Shown piece after piece: positions 27,048 through 37,349 of a DNA stretch of 60,000 bases (the first letter of the stretch is position 1; every line of letters begins with the position of its first letter). The translations under genes and the position numbers were made by a program. This DNA comes from Strigamia acuminata. Its lineage: Eukaryota; Arthropoda; Chilopoda; Geophilomorpha; Linotaeniidae. The notes below the pieces were generated by a model. That model did not search any database. It was given only the letters and a program-made list of their open reading frames with translations, and was not told the DNA's origin. Location of the stretch: assembly GCA_949358305.1 (NCBI GenBank), contig OX442316.1:7256001-7316000 (forward strand), given 5' to 3'.

Positions 27048-28235
27048 TTAAAAACTCGCAAATTTTCTCTTATTCCGCCGTGAAAATCCACCGAGAGACT
27101 CATTTTGCGAGTTCGAAACCACAAAATAACTTCTACTTGCAGTTTTTTCCCACCACAATAAATGAAACAACATATTACCCTTTGGATCATTATGTGTAAG
27201 CAGTTGAATATCATTTTCCTTAGCAAAAGCAGTCATTTCCTGTGGCATGACACAACACGAAGCCAAATTAACTTGGTTGATACTCGGCTTGATCTGTAAA
27301 AACCAATATAAACTCAATTGAACGAAATGAATATAAATATTAGTAGTATATTTACAGTCGCCCAGGCATAAAGCGCTATCAGCAACTCGGTATCCAAATC
27401 AGAAACTCCAATCGTGACAATTTGGCCGGAATCGATGTATCTTTCCAGTACAATCCAGAGTGGTTTGATGTGGTGAAGTTCCAAAGGTTCATTTGGTGGT
27501 GAAGGAAATGAAACTATAACCGATTCTAAAAAGTCAACACGGAGTTCCTGTAATACTACCATAATATAAAGTTACAAATCACTGAATTTACTACATTTTT
27601 TTTATTTCAAATGACAACCGTCACCTTTATTAACTGCTTCACTTAGCCCTTCCGGATCCAGTTGACATAATAAAATTTTCACTGCAATAAAAAACGTGTA
27701 TTTTAAGATTAACAATACTTCAGAGGCGTATCAAAATACAATACCTGTAACTTTAAGATCTTTTCGCATTTGTTTATCCACTGGATCATCATATTTATGG
27801 TTTATACAATCAATATTTGTAAGACCCTAGAGAAAGACAAATAAATTATCAATTACGTAATCGAAATGCCATTGAAACACCTGTAATAATTGTGTTTAAA
27901 ATAATTGTTTTTTTTTTTTTTAGTATGAGAAATAGTATTTTTTAGTTCGTTGTGTTTAATGACGTGTAAAAGTTCTTACTATGTACTGCTCCGGATCATA
28001 ATTTCGACTCCAAGTCGATAGTGTTTCACCCAAAGTTTCAACGAGCTATGGGAGGAAAATTTAAAGATTTTCGCTAGAAATTTCAGTGTTATATATAGAA
28101 AATCACCTCGTCAGTAGCAGATTGGGATGTTTTACGCTTGAGCTCATTCCAATGTATAATATTACCGGTGTGCACGGTTAAACTGTGTACATAGTCGGGG
28201 AATTTCAAGTACACTCGTGGAGGAGAATCGGCCAT
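27048..28235 (-). CDS. GCLM: Glutamate-cysteine ligase regulatory (modifier) subunit
   Basis: This is the small subunit that binds the catalytic subunit GCLC and raises its activity in the first, rate-limiting step of cytosolic glutathione synthesis. Exons on the minus strand: 28107-28235, 27980-28045, 27745-27826, 27625-27681, 27356-27555 and 27048-27293. All junctions are GT-AG and phases agree, giving 259 aa against about 274 in human. The protein has the aldo-keto-reductase-like fold of the family; conserved blocks include SDLDTELLIALYAWA and LLTHNDP near the C-terminus. The ATG at 28235 gives MADSPPRVYLKFPDYVHS, a good start. Introns are 57-153 bp. The upstream DNA has two TGACGC motifs 10 bp apart. 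Confidence 0.96.
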
Positions 28236-28290
28236 AGTGGTGATACACCAGAGCAGACAAAGCTCTGAATTTATATCGTTAGAAGGTTCT

Positions 28291-28344
28291 GCGCATATGA
28301 CGCGAATGACGCATATAACTTCTCAATTGCAAAACTGCGCATAT
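28291..28344 (-). promoter_or_regulatory. GCLM upstream region with paired TGACGC motifs
   Basis: TGACGC occurs at 28298-28303 and 28308-28313, one helical turn apart. GCGCATAT occurs at 28291-28298 and 28337-28344. TGACGC is a half-CRE/ATF-like motif. GCLM in animals is known to be stress-regulated through antioxidant response elements, but I see no perfect TGACNNNGC element here. Confidence 0.3.
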
Positions 28345-29434
28345 CGTGTATAATAAAGCGAGTTCAGAGTTCAAGGAATCATGAGTTGCTGTTTTTGTTT
28401 TTAAAGAAAACGTATTTTACAACTTGAGATTTTGACATAAAAAAAGTAAAAAATAAAAAAAATTTAGAATAAAGTTTTTACAAATATTATTTTATAAAAA
28501 AAATGAACAGAACTGAATTTATTTGTCGAATTCCCAGATTTTGAAATCAAAAATGATTAATCCAATTCCAATTTCGCTTATAATTTTTTTTTTTTTATAT
28601 ATTTTCAAAATTTTAATTTTCTTAATCTTTGAATGAGATTAGATAGAACGTGGGAAAAAAAGAAAATCGACATTAACCAGGAACAAACAATCGATTCCAA
28701 GCTAGGAAGATGATACGTACTGAAAGTTACACCTAAAGACATCAAGCTGTGCGGAGCTGATTAATAAAAATTAAAATTGAAGTAGCAGAAGATTTATAGA
28801 CGTTAAAACGAAATTACCAAGAACAGATTCAATTACACGTTTTCTTATATTAGTTTTATTAAAGTCAAAGTTTTCACTGCGTGGGCCAGTTCATTTTTTT
28901 TATCGTTTAATTTTCAGAAATTTGTAATTTAAATTAGAAAATTAGAATAATTATTAGCTATCAGATTGCATCAAATATTCATCTCAATGTAAAAACAAAA
29001 TCTGCAAAATCTGAAACTGAAAATGGCTATAAGTTACGCAACAATCATTACATTTCATCTACGTTACAAAATATTGATCACCGTACTTTCCACGGTTAAA
29101 AGTCAAGAAAATTGAGCGCAATCAAGCAACCGCATGCACTTGAACAAACCTTCATTTAGAACAAAATGTGAAGTACAGCAGAGGTTTACTAAAATCATTT
29201 TGGAAATTGTTCGCAGCAAAGCCGCCCCGCAGGCGGAGCTTTGCTAATAATGATTTGATTGGACAAGAGGGATAACATAATCGATTTGTAATTGCATCGA
29301 TTGCTTCACTTATAATCATTACGTGTACAGGAATACATATTTCGTGGTACTCGACCACTTTCAACTTTAATTCACGATCGTGTGCACGCGCTGTTCAGAA
29401 GATGCACACTCATTTGGCTAATGGTGTTTCCGTT
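28345..29434. other. Intergenic AT-rich DNA between GCLM and the IQ-motif gene
   Basis: The stretch is mostly A/T-rich and no gene was recognised. It separates two divergent genes. Confidence 0.6.
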
Positions 29435-29635
29435 TACCGACCCCGCCCGCCAACTTCGCAGCTGCAGTTACACGATTGCGTAAAATACTAGATAGATGTG
29501 ACGTCACGGGATCATGCTCTTCAGACTAGATATTGTCTGCTAGCTGTCACTGGACATACAATTTTATCTCTGGGGATGCGAACGGACTTGATTTCTCTTC
29601 CTGTTTCTTCACGTGGAGTTCTAATCACGTGCCAG
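29435..29635 (+). promoter_or_regulatory. Promoter and probable 5' non-coding exon of the igloo-like gene
   Basis: A locally GC-rich block carries a GC-box-like CCCCGCCCGCC (about 29441-29451), a perfect palindromic CRE TGACGTCA (29499-29506) and two CACGTG E-boxes. A good splice donor (GCCAG then GTAACA) stands at 29636, and a candidate acceptor (GATTAAG) ends at 30003, ten bases before the ATG. This suggests a non-coding first exon ending at 29635. Confidence 0.45.
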
Positions 29636-30012
29636 GTAACAAAAAATATTTGAATTATTTATTCTATCACCTGTCCTTGCCAACTATAGTACAATAGTTG
29701 AAATTTGGAGAAAGTGTTACGTGGCCCCTCCCTTTTTTCTTATCATTTTTTTTTCTTTTTTTATTTAACTTGGATATCGATAATCTCGGCGCGAAGCGTG
29801 TGGTTGATTCGGAACAGAATGACATTTTAAAAAGAGTGACATTTTTTTTTTCAAAATCAATAGATCGTAATTTTTTTTTAAATAATTAAAGTTGCTATGG
29901 GCACTATTTCATTTCACTCGAGAAACAAAAAACAATTCCCCTGAGTATTATGCCTGTAAGCATTTATCTAGATTTATGTGATTGCTTCTTCAATTTGATT
30001 AAGGTGAACAAG

Positions 30013-33000
30013 ATGGGATGCAACGTCAGCAAAGACGGCAGCGAGAAGAATAAAAAAAGCCAAACTAACTCTACTAGGCACAGTGCAGAAAACAATGGCG
30101 ATAGTAAAAGTCAAATCATATCTTTAGGGGAGGATCCTCCTGTTCCACCTGTACAAAACTCAGGTGAGTGTGCATCAGGTTTTGTGCTTTGCTGCTTTAT
30201 GTTATCGATCAAAGACCAAATCTTGCCTTCTCATGTTTTTTTATTTCTTTCTATTTTAAAGCACATGTTGTATGCATCAACCGTGTATCAGTGCAAAGAT
30301 TTTTGTTTCTCTTTTAGATTAGATTTTAAAGTGGTTAATGTAAAGGCAGTGAATATGGTTTGATCGTTTAGAAAGATATAAATGGCGTGTAAGCACGAGT
30401 GTCGAAAAGGTCGGCAGGTCGTTCGCCCGCTGCATATACCTCTGAATTCCAATTAAATGAAGCATGAATTGTATTTATAGGGCCGCGATCGATATTGGTG
30501 CACCTTTACATGTGTTTGAGAAATGATAGGAATGGCACCCTTTATCAATTACTTCCTTCCTTCTATGATAAATCATAAATTTCCTTTTCGTTCGGTTTAA
30601 ATGTTGAAAGTAAATCAAATGCTATCCCTATACTCGTTAATCTAAGATTTAATCCCGAGCTATAAAAACCATTTATGGTTTCATTGGTAAACTGGTGGTA
30701 AATTCTCTAATTTCCTTTGGGAACTTCTACACCAATAATTACACGACACATTTCTCTTTAATAGTATTCATTACAAACATTTTCCGTTGTAGGGATTATC
30801 ACTGTTTTAATAAGACGTTTTATTGGAGACAATTTTCTTGTCGAAAAGTACTCAGCAGCAAAGCTCTCAGCCTTCCGGCAGCGCCCATAAACCAATTACT
30901 ACTCACGAATTTATTCTGCTATTGATAAGCGGTTTGGTTACCTCACTGCATGTAAGCCACAAAACGGAAGGCGCAGTTTATCAATTATTATTATAAAACG
31001 TTTTATTACAAAAACACTTTTATCAATAACTTTGCTGACCTGGGTTCTATTTATATGCGTAATAAATGCATATATTCGAGTTAGTTTTGCTAAAATTTTC
31101 ATTACCGCCCATTTGTTTCCATTAACAACGTCCAAGCAAGAAGAAATTTCCCCGGTTATGTTGCGAATACATAATAAGGGGCACGAAAAGTAACTTTAAT
31201 TCATCCCAAGGTCTGTACATAATTGGCTCTTGCTCTTTACCGAGTCGGTGTGCTTGCCCCCATCCATATCCTTACCAAATCGATAATTGTGTGTTCCTTA
31301 AGCAAACAACTAAATTAACACTATTTATTAATAGCAAAACATCTACGGGTTTTAATAGGTTTGACGTCAAAAAACCTAATTAAATCTGCTAATTAACGAG
31401 AAAGGGGCTTGTTTGTATTTGCATAACACTAACATTTAATTATAACGCGCTGTAATGTTTATGCTGGTAGTAGTTCAGCCTAGTTCCCTTGAGTTTTTCT
31501 TCACACCTACAATCAATACGAAGTAAAAAGGCTGTTTTCTTGAACCGCTTTAAGAGCATCGAGTTTCCTACATCATCCGTCATTTGGCGCTGATGGTAAA
31601 AGGAGTGAACAAATGCTCCTGGAAGCTGAGCAGTCTGTGTTGTGCTCGACGAAGTGAGACTGAGGACAAGACGAACAAAATCGAACATCTTTCGAAACGA
31701 TTTTAACCCTTCGATTTGCAGGTTGGTTCGCTTCCCCGCATAGCTTTCGATTATTCTCTAGTTTCTATGGATATCCTAATAAGCAATTTTTTTTAAAAAT
31801 CCATTTTATTCTTATTTATTTGTAATATTTCTACGCTGGAAGTAAAAATTTCTCAGTGTTTTAAAGAAATATCACAACGAATTGGCGTTTACCTAGGATA
31901 AGGCAAATATAGGTACTTGGTGTTTGCTACAAATAAATTTAGTTTTTTTTTTTTTCGAATAACATCACGTCTGCTTTACGTTATCACCGCCATTAATACC
32001 ACCTGCGTTGATACTATGCCCTTTAATTCCACAAAAACAAGGAAGAATTATACAAGCGGTTGTATATTACAGCGTAGATCTGGCATCTATTTATTTCCCA
32101 AATCCGCTCGTACTGCTAACATATCGATTTTATTACATACTTCGTTTCTTTCTCCATTTTGTACACAGACTATTCCGATTAAAATAGCGGGGAAGATGGG
32201 GTCGTGGTAAATAAACTGAAATGTCTTTCGTGATTGTGGGGAAAAAAATTGAGAAATGACAAAGCGCCATTTGTAATGGAATGTAAAATAACAAAAAAAG
32301 AGTCTGTAAGCTAAGTTGGGATGGTGGGAACAGCCAAATGCGATTGTTTCTTTAAGATGTGTTTTACTCACGCTAGATACAGTGGTTTTCCTACTTTCAT
32401 GTGAATTTTACAAGCTCTCCATAAATTAATTAGTGGGTTACGTGTTTCAAAGAAGATTGTGTAAGAAAAAAAAAGATAAAAGGTTCTGTTTAGTTGGTCT
32501 TTTCTGTCTTGTTACACTTTAATGAAATCGCTCGGTGCCATTTTTAAATTTAAATTTAAAATTTGGATGTCGAAAAAGTTGTTTGTTCTTATTTTAAAGT
32601 CTTGAGATATGTGTGTGCCTTTCGCTCGAATGAATTTCTGAAATTATCCGTAATTTAATTAAATGGGAGATTTGGAAATTAGATTATGTCAAAGATGTAA
32701 CTCTATTGTTCAAAATTAATCAATTAAATTGATGGAAATATTGAAAATCGTGGTTTTGATGGCGCCGCAAGTCATAAAAATGGATGTTTCTACAAAAGGA
32801 ATTTCGTGACAATGTTTGATGACACGCCACACGGTGTACATAGAGGTGCGTAGGTCGGAGATGATGCCAAGGGTTTAATGAATATAGTAATAAACAATTT
32901 CCTCTTTTGTTTTGTTTCTTTTTATGTTTGCTGTTTTAAAATAGATACCGTATGGCAGTATTATAGAGAAAATAAAAGTATAAAGTAGGTGTAGGGAACA

Positions 33001-33504
33001 GTTGCTAATTGAAAAAAAAAAATCGACATGCGAGAATTTAATGTGTTCTTTTTAGAGCGTTGTAAATTTGACATCAATATTTGTATTTTTGTACATTTTA
33101 TACTCGAATGTCAAGTAGACTGCGTATTCTTTTCTTTGTTTGTGCTGAATTATGTCACAATACCGGTATTTGATGTTCTAATTTCCCAAATGGCCATCAG
33201 TTGTCATAGTTGTGTACGACAACAAAATTGATGTTAACTGCGTTTCCGCCCTTTGTTTTATGTGGTAGAAATAAAACTTTCTGAAATATTTTTCCTTATT
33301 TTAGATCTAATCGATTCCACAAAACCAATCGATACAAATTCCCTTGAGATAAATCAAGTAGGAAAAGAAGCAAACCCGGAGGAAACTGAGCAAAACGAAA
33401 CTCAAACAGCATTAACCGAAAGTCCAATACAACAATCAACAACAGAAAATATGCAAGCATCAGAAAAAGTAATTCTTAAAATGAATATAGAAACAACCAA
33501 GACA

Positions 33505-33536
<32 letters not shown>

Positions 33537-33945
33537 AAAGTAAAAGAAAAAGGTAAAGAAAAATAAAATGATTTATGGCACATTAGGCTGAACCGCCCCT
33601 TGACGATGAAATTGATCCAGACGATCCTGAAATGAACCACGCAGCAGCTAAAATTCAAGCTTCTTTCAGGGGTCATAAAGTGCGCAAAGAGATGATGAAG
33701 AAACAAGACCAACAAACTCCAACGAATACTGTTACAAAGGTAGAATAATAAAGAAAGAAGAAAAACAAAGTTTTAATATTTTACTTTAATTTCAGACTGA
33801 GGAAGAAGAGGAAATAGACATCGATTTGGATGATCCCAATGTTGAGAAGGCAGCTACTAAAATACAAGCTTCGTTTCGGGGTCATATGGTTCGAAAACAA
33901 GTCATTCCACAGAAGGAAAATCCAGGTTTTTATTTACTAAATTAG
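30013..33945 (+). CDS. igl: Igloo / neuromodulin (GAP-43)-like IQ-motif protein
   Basis: This is a small acidic calmodulin-binding protein of the neurogranin/neuromodulin type. Exons: 30013-30163, 33305-33468, 33587-33739 and 33796-33945, all GT-AG with matching phase, giving 205 aa. Intron 1 is 3.1 kb. The N-terminus MGCNVSKDG fits N-myristoylation at Gly2 and palmitoylation at Cys3, so membrane attachment is likely. Two IQ motifs, [17 protein letters not shown] (about residues 124-140) and [17 protein letters not shown] (about 175-191), each follow an acidic DDP-type stretch. In the family, such motifs bind apo-calmodulin. I chose the ATG at 30013 over the upstream ATG at 29950 because of the myristoylation signal and a splice acceptor just before it. 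The last exon also contains a possible donor (CCAG then GTTTTT at about 33925), so a longer isoform is possible. Confidence 0.85.
30164..33304 (+). other. Intron 1 of the igloo-like gene
   Basis: This 3.1-kb intron is by far the longest inside the gene-dense half. It holds no recognised exon. An 82-codon minus-strand ATG frame at 31440-31688 and a plus frame at 31917-32210 have no supporting signals. Confidence 0.6.
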
Positions 33946-34825
33946 TTAATGTATTTATGGTTTTTTACATTGATTTTTTTTCGTATTATTTTTAGCATAA
34001 CATTTTATCTGAACAATGTTTGCAGTACATTAGAATGGATTACGTATTGACTTTCGGGGATTAAACTTCGAACAAAATATAATAATTGGAGCTTTTTAAA
34101 TTTAATAGATTTGAAATTTTTTAGAAAATCGTTCCTTTAAAGTCTTAAAACTAAACGAGAATCCTACTTTCATTGTACGATATTTATATAAATAAGTTTT
34201 TCTTAAATTCCACATTGATAGTAATAACTATGCATTTTTTTGTGAAAAAAAATAAATCAAATAGCAATCATACAATTCATTACAAGCAAGAATAGCCGCA
34301 ACAAAATTCTGCTTTTGAAATATACTTCAACTTTTCAACATATATGGAATTCGACACCATTATCAGTACAATATATAATGGACCAAAATAAAACCTAATC
34401 AGTCGAGCACTATAATTTTTTTTTCTTCAAATTTAATTTTATTATTTGTAAAATAGATTTTATCTGTAATCATATAACTTGCATGTTACAATTAAAGATT
34501 GCACTGATTCACTTCGGTATGCCAAATTCGCGTTCACAATCTTGTGTATAGATGTTATTTATTATACAAAATTCATTATTCCTTATAATGACCTTTTTAA
34601 AATTGAAATAAAACTTATGAAACAATTGTTATGAAATAACAGTCTCATTTTACATTTTATCAATGCTTTAGAATAGTCATAGTTAACACGGCCCTAGAAA
34701 TACAAATTTCATATATACATATATATATATAATCATAATATAAATTTGTAATGCTCAGCTAAAATATTCATAGCGTATTAATACAAAAAGTAGTGATATT
34801 GATCGTATACAGGAGCGGAAAAAAT
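33946..34825. other. Shared 3' flank between the igloo-like gene and a convergent secreted-protein gene
   Basis: AT-rich DNA with AATAAA on the plus strand near 34247 and 34605 (candidate poly(A) signals for the igloo-like gene), and AATAAA on the minus strand near 34558-34563 (candidate for the secreted gene). The two transcripts probably overlap at their 3' ends. An AT dinucleotide run lies at 34711-34730. Confidence 0.5.
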
Positions 34826-35528
34826 TTACCAGATGTCTGAAGGACCAACTGGTCTTCCTTCGTAATACCCAGGAAACACTCTTGTTTCAGTTCCCTCGAT
34901 TATATTATCACCATCATCTACAGATTTATCACCTTTTAGCTTTATTTCTACTTTGAAGTTAGTAGAATCCATTTCTTCTATACGTGGTTGTGCCACCATC
35001 TCTGAATGATACAAATCTGATATAGAAATTGAGAAATCAGAATAATAACCACTAATTCTAATTCAAGCAACAGTTAATGCATAAAATCAGGGTTGTTTGT
35101 AGTGCTGGTTTCAACTGGCCAATAACAATTCAATATTATTAGCCAAACAACAACAAACAAAAATGATTATTCTGTTTGATGACACTAAGTTGAACATAAA
35201 ATGACAGCAGACACTTCCTCTATTATACATAGAAATTAAAATATTAAAGTTAATTTTTAAGTACTTACCATCATTTGCTGGCAAATAGTAACGGCCGGAT
35301 TCAAAGGGGAAAAGTGGGATTTGTTTTGGGCTCTGTTCGTTGTTTTCACTTTGTGAAACAAGCAATTCCGACTTATGGCTATTGCTGGTGTTTTCAGTGG
35401 TTGTAAAATCGATTGGAGTGCAAGACACAACAACAAACAAACAGCAAAACTATGACGGTAAACAAAATTGGTCAATAATTAAAGTCGAAGGTAAATAGAA
35501 CACGGTTGTTTACCAAAGTGATAAGCAT
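34826..35528 (-). CDS. Small secreted protein, unassigned
   Basis: Exons on the minus strand: 35514-35528 (only five codons, MLITL), 35269-35449 and 34826-35016. Junctions are GT-AG with consistent phases (0, then 1), giving 128 aa. The first exon joins FCCLFVVVSC to form a clean signal peptide of about 15 residues, with cleavage likely before TPIDF. The mature part is hydrophilic, rich in Ser, Thr, Glu and Asp, without cysteine pairs, and contains the aromatic/Gly segments PFESGRYYLPAND and FPGYYEGRPVGPSDIW at the C-terminus. I recognise no family. A TATA-like TATATA at about 35679-35685 (minus) lies 150 bp upstream. The five-codon first exon is the least certain part. Confidence 0.7.
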
Positions 35529-36932
35529 TGTTGGTGGAGTATGTACCTTTCGCAAAATGGGTTAAATTACGCTTTGATTTGCCTTTATGTTTATGTCTGT
35601 TTATGTAACAGATTTAAATTAATTGCTATCTTAATGCAAACACACTAAAATTGGCGAATGTAGGGCATTTATTTTGCATATATACCCAGTGGCAATATTT
35701 ATGTAATACAATTTTTGTGCGTGCAAATAAAAAATACAAATATAATATTTAGTAATGATAAATTTTAAAACTTTAGTAAGAATGCGACGAATTTGGATGA
35801 TTGAAACCTAAGCTCGTGGTTTTGGAAATGTATTCATCAAGTAGCCCCATTCATCAAAATGATTTAACACCATTAGAATCGTTTTCAATTACATGTGGTG
35901 AGACGATATTCCAAGGTTATTCATAGAGCTCAAGGTTTCCCAATGTACGAGTTTACTTCTGTAAACACCAACTGTTTTTATTTGTATTTCGATTCTAATC
36001 TGAGATAAGAATATTAATCTAGCATGTCTAATTGAAATGAAAAAGATACAACTGTAATTAGCGATAAGAAAATAGTAAAGAAAAGTAGTTTTTTCGTATT
36101 TGTATTTACACATTTTTATAGCATTGAAATTAAAATACGAGCACGAAATACTACTGAAATTGGAGTAAAAAAAATTGTTTTTCATGCAGAAATGTTTTTA
36201 AATGTCTTAAAAATAAATTTTTATGCGTTTAAAAATAAATTCCCGGTAAATTACAAGTAAAATTTAAGTTTCAGTCATGTGTAAATGTTTTAATGCATTT
36301 TTAAACATGTTTACCAGTAAATTACTTTTCAAACACAGCCGTGATTGAATCTGTTAAGAAACTAAATTAGAATGCAATGGATTAGGCCTACCACAAAATA
36401 TAACTGATTGCATACATCACCCAATGACGCATAAAAACGTTTCATAAGTTTCTCTTTTTTTTCCCCAACTTGACCAATTATAATTACTGCTAATACTTGA
36501 TAATTATGCCATCATTTCCCTAAAAAAATTAAAAATCTTTCATCCACGACATTCTAATTGTCGCTTATTCACAGCAATCAATCCTTTCGCAATAAAAACT
36601 AGATATTCGAAATAAAAATCCAAAAAAGAACAAAATAATCGGTGCAAATTCTCAACAGGTTATAATGTGACATAAAAAAATCTTTTCTCCTTTTTAATTC
36701 CCGGACGAAGGTTATAACAAACAATAAGAATTTCTTAAAAAAACAATCGTAAAACCACCAATATAATAAGAGCAATTATCGCAGTTTATTGACAACGACT
36801 AATGTCAAGGTTTGCAGCAATTGTCTAAGTTATTGAGAAATATTTCTTCCTGCGTGACATCATTAGGATCCTCAACAAACACATAAATGCAGCGTCAGGT
36901 CCCAACTTCACCACAATTCGTCAAATCCAAAC
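35529..36932. other. Intergenic region between two divergent secreted-protein genes
   Basis: AT-rich, no gene. It contains the TATA-like motif for the leftward gene (35679-35685). For the rightward gene there is only a weak CATAAATG about 50 nt before the ATG. Confidence 0.55.
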
Positions 36933-37246
36933 ATGCAAGCCATCAAGTTTCTCGCCCTTCTCTTAGTTGTCGGTCTCATTTCAGTTCAGGTAATAATTAT
37001 TTAACAATTTTTCAACATTTTTAACTAATGCACGCTTGATATTCCAGGTGCTTGGAATGGGGCACGAACACGACGAAAAAATGACTACCACACCCATGGG
37101 TGGAAAATCGGAGGTAAGAATTGCCAGCAGTAATAACAGTTTTTCCTAAAAGTTTCTTTTTACTTTTCCAGTCTAATGAAACTTCATCGTCTGAAGAAAT
37201 GACAACTACCGAAAAACCTAAACCATTGGACGCACTACGCCCATAA
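36933..37246 (+). CDS. Small secreted peptide, Thr/Ser/Glu-rich, unassigned
   Basis: Exons: 36933-36989, 37048-37113 and 37172-37246. All are phase 0 with GT-AG introns of 58 bp each, giving 65 aa. The first exon is exactly a signal peptide (MQAIKFLALLLVVGLISVQ). The mature part of about 46 aa starts VLGMGHEHDEKM and is rich in Thr, Ser and Glu, with no cysteines and no KR processing site. A plus-strand AATAAA at about 37333 lies about 85 bp after the stop. I recognise no family. The Thr/Glu-rich tail could be O-glycosylated (inference). Confidence 0.75.
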
Positions 37247-37349
37247 TAGACCGATGCACGGCAGTTTAGTTAACAATGGCTTTTATTTGCCAGAAAAATT
37301 ATACATTTCGTGTAGCTACGATTTTCTTTTAAAATAAATATAATGTAAT

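Noticed and set aside
31440-31688. 82-codon ATG frame in the igloo intron
   Set aside because: There is no family, no signal peptide and no splice sites. One such frame is expected in 3 kb.
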